The translations under genes and the position numbers were made by a program. From Nitrospira sp. CG24B (lineage in GTDB: Bacteria > Nitrospirota > Nitrospiria > Nitrospirales > Nitrospiraceae), in assembly GCA_002869845.2 (NCBI GenBank), contig NEWS02000007.1:339466-403465 (forward strand): a DNA stretch of 64,000 bases. The letters run 5' to 3'. Below are positions 37,221-44,728 of the stretch, piece after piece. Position 1 is the first letter of the stretch. Each line of letters opens with the position of its first letter. The notes beneath the pieces were generated by a model that saw only the letters and a program-made list of their open reading frames with translations, was not told where the DNA came from and made no database searches.

Positions 37221-37249
37221 AAACCTAAAGGTTTCGTGCGAGGCACGAA
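37221..37249. promoter_or_regulatory. Two abutting palindromes upstream of atpH
   Basis: AAACCT-AA-AGGTTT (37221-37234) and TTCGTGC-GAG-GCACGAA (37233-37249) touch each other, 30-58 bases upstream of the atpH start on the minus strand. Candidate operator or leader hairpin for the F1 operon. They could also act as a terminator for antisense transcription. Confidence 0.35.
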
Positions 37250-37439
37250 GCAGAGCGCGAAAATTAGCACTGAGACCTATGAGCTGTCAATACGCGACAG
37301 GCACGGGCAGGCAAGTTGCTCGTCAACACAGTCAGGCGAGGAAGACAGTGTATACTGGAAGTCGATCGACGGCGTACGCCCAGTTCCTCAGGCAGTCCCA
37401 CTCACACCTGGATTCGATACGAGTGGACGGAGGTGAGCC

Positions 37440-38522
37440 ATGCGAAAACAAGTAGCCTTATCGACCCTCACACTCTGTCTCGTTCTGAGCCTGATGCACT
37501 CACCTGCCTCCGCGTACCGTGAATACTTCACCCCAGAGCAAAAGGATCGGCTGGAAAAGATTCAGACCGTGTTAGTCGATGTCCTCACCATCGCGGATAA
37601 GGGCGGAGTGGGTGCCGGCGCCTTAGGCGAGGTCGTTGCCCAACGTCTGAATGAAGCCGGGTATTCAGCCGTTCGAGATCCGTCCACCCCTCACGATGTC
37701 GTCTTTCGCGTGAAATGCGAGCAACGTAAAACGTGGGAAGGCACGACAGCAACAGGGGGGGATGCCGACCTACCCGATGCCCCATCGCGCCTCTGGAGGG
37801 GGCCTGCCTGCCAGCTGACCTACCTGCTCGGCGGGATGAAGATCAAATGGCAGAAAGAAGTACGCACGGAGTTCGAGGATGCCGTGGCGGCCGCACTGGT
37901 GGCCCAAGTCGCTGATCCCGGCCTGTATGCGATGACCAAGTTGCAGGAAGCGCTCACAACGTATGAGTTTCCCCTCCTCCTGGCGGCGGAATGGGGCCAT
38001 GCGGATCGGCTCCTCAACATGCTCGACTCCCCGGATATCAGCCAGGCTCGGAAAATCAAAATCATGTCATTACTTGGTGAGATGCAGGCTGACGAAGCCC
38101 TGCCCAAGTTGAAAGAAGCGCTGAAAAATAGAGATCTAGCCAAACAGGCAATTCTTTCCATGGGCAATCTCGGCAGAGACGGCATTCCGTTGCTCGTCGA
38201 CATGATGAATACCTCGCCCCAATTAGAAATTCAGGCGGCTGCCGCCAAAGGGCTGGGGCAGATCGGAGGCATTAACGGGGATGCGTCGGTGGTGCTTCCG
38301 TTACTGGCTAAGCTTCAAGATTCAAAGACTGATTGGGCCGTCTTGACGGAAGTCGCGTGGGCCCTTGGCAAGATCCCCGATAAGCGCTCGATCCAACCGC
38401 TGTATGACCTCGACAAAAAGCTGCAGGCCATCCGTGATCCCGACAACGTGATCCTCAAGAAGCTCAAGGAAGCCGTCTTCTGGTCGATCAAGCAATGCGA
38501 TACGTGGGATCAATTTAGCTAA
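37440..38522 (+). CDS. Exported HEAT-repeat protein
   Basis: 360 residues with a signal peptide (STLTLCLVLSLMHSPASA). Residues about 30-160 form an N-terminal domain of mixed type, and the rest is HEAT repeats such as LPKLKEALKNRDLAKQAIL and GIPLLVDMMNTSPQLEIQAAAAKGLGQI. It likely binds a protein partner in the periplasm. The last 83 codons are duplicated in diverged form at 40825-41076, and everything between is accessory DNA, so this gene was the target of a recombination event. Confidence 0.85.
   Translation: MRKQVALSTLTLCLVLSLMHSPASAYREYFTPEQKDRLEKIQTVLVDVLTIADKGGVGAGALGEVVAQRLNEAGYSAVRDPSTPHDVVFRVKCEQRKTWEGTTATGGDADLPDAPSRLWRGPACQLTYLLGGMKIKWQKEVRTEFEDAVAAALVAQVADPGLYAMTKLQEALTTYEFPLLLAAEWGHADRLLNMLDSPDISQARKIKIMSLLGEMQADEALPKLKEALKNRDLAKQAILSMGNLGRDGIPLLVDMMNTSPQLEIQAAAAKGLGQIGGINGDASVVLPLLAKLQDSKTDWAVLTEVAWALGKIPDKRSIQPLYDLDKKLQAIRDPDNVILKKLKEAVFWSIKQCDTWDQFS
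38274..38522 (+). repeat. Left copy of the HEAT-gene 3' end direct repeat
   Basis: This segment is the intact gene's own 3' end. It matches 40825-41076 in direct orientation, with most base differences at third codon positions and 7 changes in 77 aligned residues. The two copies bracket the accessory genes at 38.6-40.8 kb. Confidence 0.85.
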
Positions 38523-38621
38523 GCCTGCCTCCTGCGATTTCTTTATTTCCAATTAATGGGGCAACTCCAATCGTGGTGCCACCCCCTTGCCAATGTCCTA
38601 ATTTTGAGACATACTCCGCAT

Positions 38622-38954
38622 GTGAAGTCGATCACCTTTCATCCGAAAGCCCTGGCATTTATCCGAGACCAGTCGCCGGCGCTTAAGCGGGAAATCGGTG
38701 AGGCACTTCGGGATCTGCAGAAAGGCATCAGCATTGGCCTCCCGCTCAGCAGACCAATGCCTTCAGTCGCAACAGGAGCATATGAGCTCAGAGTGCGAAG
38801 CGCGACAACGACAGTGCGAGTATTCTACTTTGTTAAACTGGCCGACACGATTCTGGTGTTTCATGGGTTTCAGAAGAAGACGCAGAAGACACCAGCCCAC
38901 GAACTTGCACTCGGCCAACGGCGTTTACAGGAGATGGTAGATGGCAACAACTAG
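38622..38954 (+). CDS. HigB/RelE-type (Gp49-like) toxin
   Basis: 110 residues from a GTG at 38622 (VKSITFHPKALAFIRD); an upstream ATG at 38556 gives 22 unlikely residues. The fold is that of the Gp49-like HigB toxins: YELRVRSATTTVRVFYFV and ILVFHGFQKKTQKTPAHEL are diagnostic, and the basic residues near the end (KKTQKT) fit ribosome-dependent mRNA cleavage. It overlaps the antitoxin by 14 bases, toxin first, as in HigBA. Probably stabilises the island. Confidence 0.85.
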   Translation: MKSITFHPKALAFIRDQSPALKREIGEALRDLQKGISIGLPLSRPMPSVATGAYELRVRSATTTVRVFYFVKLADTILVFHGFQKKTQKTPAHELALGQRRLQEMVDGNN

Positions 38955-39252
38955 AACCAGCAAACGAGTGACGGTTGTGACAGCCAAAGATCTTGGGCAC
39001 GCGCTGGGTTTGTCAGCAGCGGATACCGCTGAAATGGAATTTCGGTCGGAACTCACCGTTGTCCTGGCCAAGATCATTCAAGCCGGGCGGCTAACCCATG
39101 CCGCGATTGCAAAGAGCGCAGGCACATCGAGAACGCGAGTGACGGCGATTGCGAACGGGAATACCCACGGGGTTTCGACCGATGTGCTGATTCGAGTCCT
39201 GGCCGCAACCGGTCATCGGGCAGAAGTCCGGGTCAAGAAGGCAGCAGCCTAA
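38941..39252 (+). CDS. HigA-type XRE antitoxin
   Basis: 103 residues. Helix-turn-helix of the XRE class: RLTHAAIAKSAGTSRTRVTAI near residues 55-75, followed by VSTDVLIRVLAATGHRAEV. It would bind the toxin and the promoter of the pair. Starts inside the toxin gene. No promoter palindrome was found upstream of the toxin. Confidence 0.85.
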   Translation: MATTRTSKRVTVVTAKDLGHALGLSAADTAEMEFRSELTVVLAKIIQAGRLTHAAIAKSAGTSRTRVTAIANGNTHGVSTDVLIRVLAATGHRAEVRVKKAAA

Positions 39253-39255
39253 TCA

Positions 39256-39354
39256 GATAACCTGCCGAGGGAAGAACGCGACGAGCTCACCGTCATTCCG
39301 GTGGAGCGGATCGAAGAATCCCTGCCGGAGTCCTCAACCAGGACACCCCCATAG
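39256..39354 (+). pseudogene. Relic of the 3' end of a lon protease gene
   Basis: 33 codons in frame to a TAG that read NLPREERDELTVIPVERIEE and end in a short tail. This matches the C-terminus of Lon proteases (E. coli: ENKRDLEEIPDNV... then IHPVKRIEEVL), with the proline-rich block NLPREER standing for IPFENKR. There is no start and nothing else of the gene. It marks loss of an earlier neighbour next to the toxin-antitoxin pair. Confidence 0.5.
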
Positions 39355-39534
39355 GCCCACCGGCTGAACTGAATCAACCGCTAACGACCTTCTCTGCCTC
39401 GTACCCTTACTGCTCCGAACGGACATTCGCCGCTGCCACATTCCCCTTCAGCCTCCCCCCTGTGTAGACTTGCTTTCTACTCGCCAGAGGGGTAGGACAT
39501 TGGCCATCCAACCTACTAGACGGAGCAGGACTTC

Positions 39535-40821
39535 ATGACAGAACCAACGATCACCTGCCCGAACTGCAAGACCGAGATCAAGCTGACAGAATCCCTTGCC
39601 GCTCCTTTGATCGAGTCAACTCGTCGCGACTACGAGAAGCGGTTGGCGCTGAAAGACACGGACATGGCCAGGAAAGAAGAGTCTTTGCGTGAGCGGGAAG
39701 ATGCTGTTTCAAAAGCCATGCGTGCGATCGACGATCAGGTGGCCGAGAAGCTGCTTGTGGAACGAGCGAAGATTGTCAGCGAGGAATCCAAGAAGGCGAA
39801 ACTTGCCCTGCAATCGGATATCGATCAGAAGGCTAAGGAGCTGGCCGAACTTCACGATGTCCTCACTCAACGCGATGTCAAACTTGCCGAGGCCCAGAAG
39901 GCTCAGGCCGATCTCATCCGACAAAAGCGCGAACTGGACGATGCCAAGCGCGAGCTAGAACTCACGGTCGAAAAGCGAGTCCAGGATGGGTTGTTAGCGA
40001 CCCGCGAACAGGCCAAGAAGGAAGCGGAAGAAGGCCTGAAACTCAAAGTGATGGAGAAGGAGCAAACCATCGCCTCCATGCAGACCCAGATCGAAGAGCT
40101 CAAGCGCAGGGCTGAACAGGGCTCGCAGCAGCTCCAGGGTGAAGTTCAGGAATTGGAGCTAGAGGCTCTCCTCAGGGCAAAGTTCCCGAGAGACACGATC
40201 GAACCGGTACCCAAAGGCGAATTCGGCGGCGATGCACTCCAGCGGGTCATCGGCCCTCTCGGTCAGGTCTGTGGAACGATCTTATGGGAATCCAAGCGAA
40301 CCAAGAATTGGAGCGACGGTTGGTTGGTCAAACTCCGCGACGATCAGCGAACGGCGAAAGCAGACATTGCTATTATCGTCAGTCAGACTCTTCCCAAAGA
40401 CGTCGAGTCTTTTGATCTGGTCGATGGAATTTGGGTGACGAACGCAAAGTCCGTGTTCTCCTTGGCAGTTGCTCTCCGCCATTCCCTAATCGAACTCGCC
40501 TCGGCTCGGCAGGCACTTGATGGCCAACAGACCAAGACCGAAATGGTCTATCAGTATCTGACTGGCCCACGCTTCCGCCATCGCGTCGAAGCCATCGTCG
40601 AGGCCTTCTCTTCGATGCAGGAGGATCTGGACAGAGAAAAGAAAGCCATTACCAAGCAATGGGCCAAGCGAGAGGAACAGATCGAACGAGTCATGCAAGC
40701 AACTGTCGGCATGTATGGTGACTTACAAGGCATTGCAGGAAAATCGTTCCAAGAAATAGAGGGGCTCGAACTCACAGCATTGGAGTCCACAAACCCAGTC
40801 CAACAATTGCTACCTGAGTAA
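39535..40821 (+). CDS. DUF2130-family coiled-coil protein
   Basis: 428 residues. The N-terminus is a partial zinc ribbon (CPNCKTEIK at residues 8-16), followed by a long coiled coil (about 30-210, e.g. EELKRRAEQGSQQLQ) and a C-terminal DUF2130 domain (about 215-400). Within that domain GGDALQRV and ILWESKRTKNWSDGW look like a PD-(D/E)xK nuclease core (D, then E-x-K). Function unknown; it resides in an island with toxin-antitoxin and restriction genes, so a defence role is plausible. A possible -35/-10 region lies in the 180 bases upstream. Confidence 0.8.
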   Translation: MTEPTITCPNCKTEIKLTESLAAPLIESTRRDYEKRLALKDTDMARKEESLREREDAVSKAMRAIDDQVAEKLLVERAKIVSEESKKAKLALQSDIDQKAKELAELHDVLTQRDVKLAEAQKAQADLIRQKRELDDAKRELELTVEKRVQDGLLATREQAKKEAEEGLKLKVMEKEQTIASMQTQIEELKRRAEQGSQQLQGEVQELELEALLRAKFPRDTIEPVPKGEFGGDALQRVIGPLGQVCGTILWESKRTKNWSDGWLVKLRDDQRTAKADIAIIVSQTLPKDVESFDLVDGIWVTNAKSVFSLAVALRHSLIELASARQALDGQQTKTEMVYQYLTGPRFRHRVEAIVEAFSSMQEDLDREKKAITKQWAKREEQIERVMQATVGMYGDLQGIAGKSFQEIEGLELTALESTNPVQQLLPE

Positions 40822-40824
40822 AGA

Positions 40825-41076
40825 ATCAACGGCGATGCGTCGGTGGTGCTGCCGCTACTGGCAAAACTTCAAGATTCAAAGACGGACTGGATCGTACTGA
40901 CGGAGGTTGCATGGGCCCTCGGCAAGATACCGGACAAGCGATCGATACAGCCGCTCTATGACTTGGACAAGAAACTCCAAGCGATCCGGGACCCCGATAG
41001 CGCGATGCTCAAAAGGCTCAAGGAAGCCGTGTTCTGGGCGATCAAGCAATGCGACACGTGGGATCAATTCCGCTAA
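40825..41076 (+). pseudogene. Fragment of a second HEAT-repeat gene (right copy of direct repeat)
   Basis: Begins three bases after the DUF2130 stop at the codon equivalent to I-N-G-D-A-S of the intact gene and continues in frame to its own TAA (WDQFR). It encodes only the last 83 residues and has no start. It is diverged from the intact gene at many third positions, so it came from another strain's allele rather than from recent duplication in place. It marks the island boundary. Confidence 0.85.
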
Positions 41077-41182
41077 GCCTTCCTGCTACAATTTCTCCAA
41101 TAGTCGAATACGTCTTCTCTGAATCGCTTCAATGCTTTTCCAAAATTCATCTGCGGGCATTCTCTTTTCATTCTTCAACGCA

Positions 41183-41593
41183 CTACCAAGAAGCAGACCG
41201 ACTAAGACGAGACAATAGAATGCTTGGAGTTAGAGGCTGGCACGTCCAAAATGTCAAAACTGACCAACCCATTCTTCTAAGCTTTCTTCTTTGACTCATA
41301 TCCCGTTTCATATTCTTTTCTATCTTTTTCATCCAAAACTTTCTGTTGGTTTGAGGGAGCGTCGCTCGGGAACAATTGTGATGGCCGTGCCAAAAGCAAC
41401 CGTTCACAAACAACGCTATCTTCATTCGCTGAAGAACCACATCAGGCGACCCAGGCAAGTCTTTTCTGTGGTACTTGAATTTGAGTCCAAGCTTTTTCAG
41501 TAATCGCGCTAAGCGGACCTCAGGAGAAGTGTGTTTCCCCCTGATGCTTGCCATGATTTGCGAACGCTTCGCCTTGTTGTAGACGTCAGCCAC
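41183..41593 (-). CDS. vsr: Very short patch repair endonuclease Vsr
   Basis: 136 residues from a GTG at 41593 (AGGGG seven bases upstream). The pattern AKRSQIMASIRGKHTSPEV, the active-site aspartate in LPGSPDVVLQ and FVNGCFWHGHHNC are Vsr signatures. Vsr nicks T:G mismatches left by deamination of 5-methylcytosine. It follows the methyltransferase gene by 43 bases on the same strand, so it protects the sequence that the methyltransferase modifies. Confidence 0.93.
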   Translation of the reverse strand: MADVYNKAKRSQIMASIRGKHTSPEVRLARLLKKLGLKFKYHRKDLPGSPDVVLQRMKIALFVNGCFWHGHHNCSRATLPQTNRKFWMKKIEKNMKRDMSQRRKLRRMGWSVLTFWTCQPLTPSILLSRLSRSASW

Positions 41594-41636
41594 AGAAATA
41601 CCCCTGTGACCTAATATGATCGGGAGAACGAAAATG

Positions 41637-42857
41637 TCAGAGATGTCCGAGAAGAACTTCCGCGACTCTTTTTCCCAATAAAGGCGGAACGGCATTCCCA
41701 ATCTGCTTGGCAATCTCAATCTTCGTTCCTGTGAACTTGAAGCTGTCAGGAAAAGATTGCAACCGAGCGGCTTCACGGTGTGTAATCGGTCTGTGTTGTT
41801 TAGGGTGGAGATACCGTCCCTTCTCTGGCTTAAAAAACTCGGTCCGTATCGTAAAGGCAGGTCGGTCTCCCCACAAGCGACCGAACAGATCGGTTCCACC
41901 GGATTTCTTTCTGATCCAACACATTGGTGTGAGATCAGGACGTTTCTTCTGTAGGTCAAATCTATTGCCTCCCTCAGGAACACAACGATAGCGAGAGAGA
42001 CTTTGTTTTGTCGGTGTCCTTCCGAAGTGCAAATCTAAAGGAGGCGGGACCTCACCTATTCTGAGCTCGATTCCAACCGGCTCCGGTAGATCATCAATCG
42101 CGCGAGCTACGGTCTCCCATGGCAGCAAACCATTTTGAAACAGCGTAGGAGATTTTTTCGGATTGTAATGTGTCGGAGTCGGCAGCGGAAGCAAGCCGAT
42201 TCGACTAGCTAAAACAATAGCTCTCTTCCTCCGCTGCGGCACCCCGTAATCCGCTGCATTCAGAACACCGGCATTCACGAAGTAGCCCATTGATTCAGCA
42301 TGTGCTTTTACATCTACAAACTCAGCCGAAGAGAGCAGCTCAGGAACATTTTCCATTACAAACGCGACCGGATTTACACGACGAACCACTTCCATGAAAG
42401 CTCTCCAAAGCTGTTTTCTTGGATCACCTTCGCGTTGTTTGTTTAATGGGCTGAAACCCTGGCAGGGAGGCCCGCCGATTACAACCTCTGCTTCAGGAAA
42501 TTTGAAGGAATTGTTTGCCAGCAGATCGTTGATATCCCCGTGCAAACAGTGATCACCAAAATTCGCGTTATAGGTCTTTGCAGCGTATGCGTTGAAGTCA
42601 TTTGTAAATACCGGCTCGAATCTTCCGGTCTGGCACAAACCCAAGGTGAAACCTCCGGCACCAGAAAACAAATCGATTACCCTTAGCTTTCTCTTCCCGT
42701 ATACGGACAGACTTTCTGCAGAAGGAAGGCCGTTGTATGGCGATTTTTGAAATGAATGCCTAAGTAACGCATAGGCTTGTTCAGGATATCGCGAGATTAT
42801 GTGATCAATGTCTGGGGGGAGCGTAATTCGCTTTTTAACGCTACGCTTCTTGGCCAT
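41637..42857 (-). CDS. DNA (cytosine-5-)-methyltransferase
   Basis: 406-residue C5-cytosine methyltransferase. Motif I is IDLFSGAGGFTLGL (residues 61-74), the catalytic cysteine is C132 in GGPPCQGFSPLN, motif VI is MENVPELL, motif VIII QRRKRAIVL and motif X is KQIGNAVPP. A target-recognition domain lies between. It presumably modifies the site cut by the divergent NgoMIV-like enzyme. Locally AT-rich DNA between the genes (42858-42971) has divergent promoters. Confidence 0.95.
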   Translation of the reverse strand: MAKKRSVKKRITLPPDIDHIISRYPEQAYALLRHSFQKSPYNGLPSAESLSVYGKRKLRVIDLFSGAGGFTLGLCQTGRFEPVFTNDFNAYAAKTYNANFGDHCLHGDINDLLANNSFKFPEAEVVIGGPPCQGFSPLNKQREGDPRKQLWRAFMEVVRRVNPVAFVMENVPELLSSAEFVDVKAHAESMGYFVNAGVLNAADYGVPQRRKRAIVLASRIGLLPLPTPTHYNPKKSPTLFQNGLLPWETVARAIDDLPEPVGIELRIGEVPPPLDLHFGRTPTKQSLSRYRCVPEGGNRFDLQKKRPDLTPMCWIRKKSGGTDLFGRLWGDRPAFTIRTEFFKPEKGRYLHPKQHRPITHREAARLQSFPDSFKFTGTKIEIAKQIGNAVPPLLGKRVAEVLLGHL

Positions 42858-42971
42858 GTTGATCTACGTTATGAAGTTAGAGGAACTAGACATTTAAAGA
42901 GGAGTAGCCAAAAGCATAACAACATTATATGGAGTTGATTTCCTGAGTCAACCACAATATAAAGGGCCAGC

Positions 42972-43844
42972 ATGAGATCCGCCATGCCTGACTCCCTATT
43001 TACCCAAGCAAGAAAATCCTTTTATAAGTCTCTTGTCAACGTCCTTCTCACCGACGCTACGGGCGTACCTTCAAATGCTGACGGCAGCAATCCTCTGAGC
43101 GTCAAAGTGGCTTCCGGAATTGCAAAACTTATTCAAGCAGAAGCAAAGGGCGCGCGCCTTGCCGGACAAGTTGCAGGCAAACAGTTCGAGGAGTTTTGCC
43201 TGACATTTATCAAAAGTACATTCCTAAAGTTGGACCATCTTCGACCAGGTCAATGGGCTGTAGCCAGGATTACCGGGAGGCCCAAACTTGCCCTTGCTGC
43301 GTTCGAGCAATATTCGCACCTCACGGCTATTGCAGAAGCGGCAAAATCCAACAGACAACTTGCAGCAGCTATTGGCAGCGATTACATCATCACCCCTGAT
43401 ATCGTAATAAGCCGGACTCCGGAGGAAGATACCGTCATCAACCAATCTCAAGTTCTTGTTGACGACTCATGCGTGAAGCTGGCTGCACTCAGAAAAATCA
43501 ACGGCTGTTTGCCGACGCTTCACGCGAGCATCTCTTGCAAATGGACCATTCGAAGCGATCGAGTACAGAATGCCAGATCAGAAGCCCTCAACTTAATAGG
43601 AAATCGAAAAGGCCACGTCCCTCATGTTGCCGTAATAACAGGAGAGCCTCTTCCAAATCGGATTGCTTCCATTGCTCTTGGGACAGGAAATATTGACTGC
43701 GTCTACCATTTTGCACTGCAAGAGCTGATTACTACTATTGAGGCACTCGAAAACGAAGAAGGGACAAAAGAAACATTGCGGACAATGGTCGAGGGAAAAC
43801 GACTCAAAGATATCGCAGATCTGCCAATGGATCTTGCCCTCTAA
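42972..43844 (+). CDS. NgoMIV-like type II restriction endonuclease
   Basis: 290 residues. Strong family match to R.NgoMIV by memory: VSNADGSN becomes PSNADGSN, and HASISCKWTIRSDRVQNARS is nearly the same in both. Catalytic residues fall in order E73, D143 (ITPDIV) and K190 (SCK), each three residues later than the NgoMIV E70, D140 and K187. NgoMIV cuts GCCGGC, so that is the predicted target. It is divergent from the methyltransferase and its DNA is AT-richer than the flanks, suggesting transfer. ATG at 42972 has AAAGGG upstream. Confidence 0.9.
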   Translation: MRSAMPDSLFTQARKSFYKSLVNVLLTDATGVPSNADGSNPLSVKVASGIAKLIQAEAKGARLAGQVAGKQFEEFCLTFIKSTFLKLDHLRPGQWAVARITGRPKLALAAFEQYSHLTAIAEAAKSNRQLAAAIGSDYIITPDIVISRTPEEDTVINQSQVLVDDSCVKLAALRKINGCLPTLHASISCKWTIRSDRVQNARSEALNLIGNRKGHVPHVAVITGEPLPNRIASIALGTGNIDCVYHFALQELITTIEALENEEGTKETLRTMVEGKRLKDIADLPMDLAL

Positions 43845-43850
43845 ATTTCA

Positions 43851-44285
43851 GTGGTTGCCGCTTACCATCTCCACCGCTTTCTCGACGCCCAAGTGCCCAC
43901 CTACAACACAGTCCTTGATGAGCTGCGGGCCGGGAGAAAGTCGAGTCACTGGATCTGGTTCATCTTTCCGCAGATCCCCGGGCTTGGTCACAGCGCCATG
44001 GCACAGCAGTTCGCTATCACCTCGCTTGATGAGGCCAAGGCTTATCTGCGACACCCAATCCTAGGCCCATGGCTCAGAGCATGTACGCAACTTGTGCTGG
44101 AGGTGGAGGATCGTAGCGCTGAGGAGATTTTCGGCTATCCAGACCATCTCAAATTCCGGTCCTGCATGACCTTGTTTCTGACCGCTGCCACCGACGACAC
44201 TATCTTCAAAGACGCCCTACTCAAATACTTCGACGGCAAGCGCGACCAATCAACTCTCGACATCCTGGCACGACAATCGGTTTAG
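43851..44285 (+). CDS. DUF1810-family protein
   Basis: 144 residues starting at a GTG directly after an in-frame stop, six bases past the restriction gene. The family block is LRAGRKSSHWIWFIFPQIPGLG near residues 26-47 and the next block is RSCMTLFLTAAT. DUF1810 proteins are small, soluble and uncharacterised. Because it directly follows the nuclease gene it may be cotranscribed with it. Confidence 0.85.
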   Translation: MVAAYHLHRFLDAQVPTYNTVLDELRAGRKSSHWIWFIFPQIPGLGHSAMAQQFAITSLDEAKAYLRHPILGPWLRACTQLVLEVEDRSAEEIFGYPDHLKFRSCMTLFLTAATDDTIFKDALLKYFDGKRDQSTLDILARQSV

Positions 44286-44365
44286 AGCAGCTACAGGTGG
44301 CAAAAACCATTTCGAGCAGGTAGGCACCACACAATCTGTGCGCAACATTCTCACCGCCCAACCCC

Positions 44366-44385
44366 GAGCGCGCTGAGACGCGCTC
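44366..44385 (+). terminator. Possible terminator hairpin after the DUF1810 gene
   Basis: GAGCGCG (44366-44372) and CGCGCTC (44379-44385) form a perfect seven-base stem with a six-base loop, followed by TTGTCCC, which has only a weak T-run. About 80 bases downstream of the DUF1810 stop. Confidence 0.35.
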
Positions 44386-44419
44386 TTGTCCCAAGCGAGC
44401 CATTTCTATTCTCTCCCTT

Positions 44420-44650
44420 GAGGGCGGGCTAGATTGGTCTCTCACTGCGCGTGTTCAACAAGGGTCTTCTCAGACCGCGCGTTGCACGAGTACAGGAGAC
44501 CATCTCGTCTACCCTCTTATGCGCCCTCCAAGCTCACTTGCCTTTTCTTCAAAGGGTGGGCTGGTTGATCCTCGATTGCGCGCGTCGAACGAGCACATTC
44601 TTATCGTGCGCGTTCCGCGAGCAGGAGGACGGCCAGGCTACCCATTCCTT
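44420..44650. repeat. Degenerate tandem direct repeat, two units of about 132 bases
   Basis: GGGCGGGCT at 44422 recurs as GGGTGGGCT at 44554, TGCGCG at 44446 recurs at 44577, GCGCGTT at 44477 recurs at 44608, and CTACCC at 44509 recurs near 44638. All offsets are 129-132 bases. Each unit has two GCGCG-type words in a row. The array lies in the gene-free 443 bases ahead of the GAF/sigma-54 activator. No open frame of note is present in this stretch. Confidence 0.6.
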
Positions 44651-44728
44651 CTCCCTGTTGATTGACAATCCTCCATCGGAGACTTATCGTCCTCCACGCT
44701 GGGCAATGTCCGGCTTGGAGATCCCACA

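Noticed and set aside
38556..38621. Upstream ATG start for the HigB-like toxin
   Set aside because: The 22 extra residues do not match the family, which begins at the KSITFHPKA block; the GTG at 38622 fits better.
38523..40824. Transposon or integron origin for the accessory segment
   Set aside because: No transposase, integrase, terminal inverted repeat or short target duplication; the flanking repeat is a diverged gene end, which points to homologous recombination.
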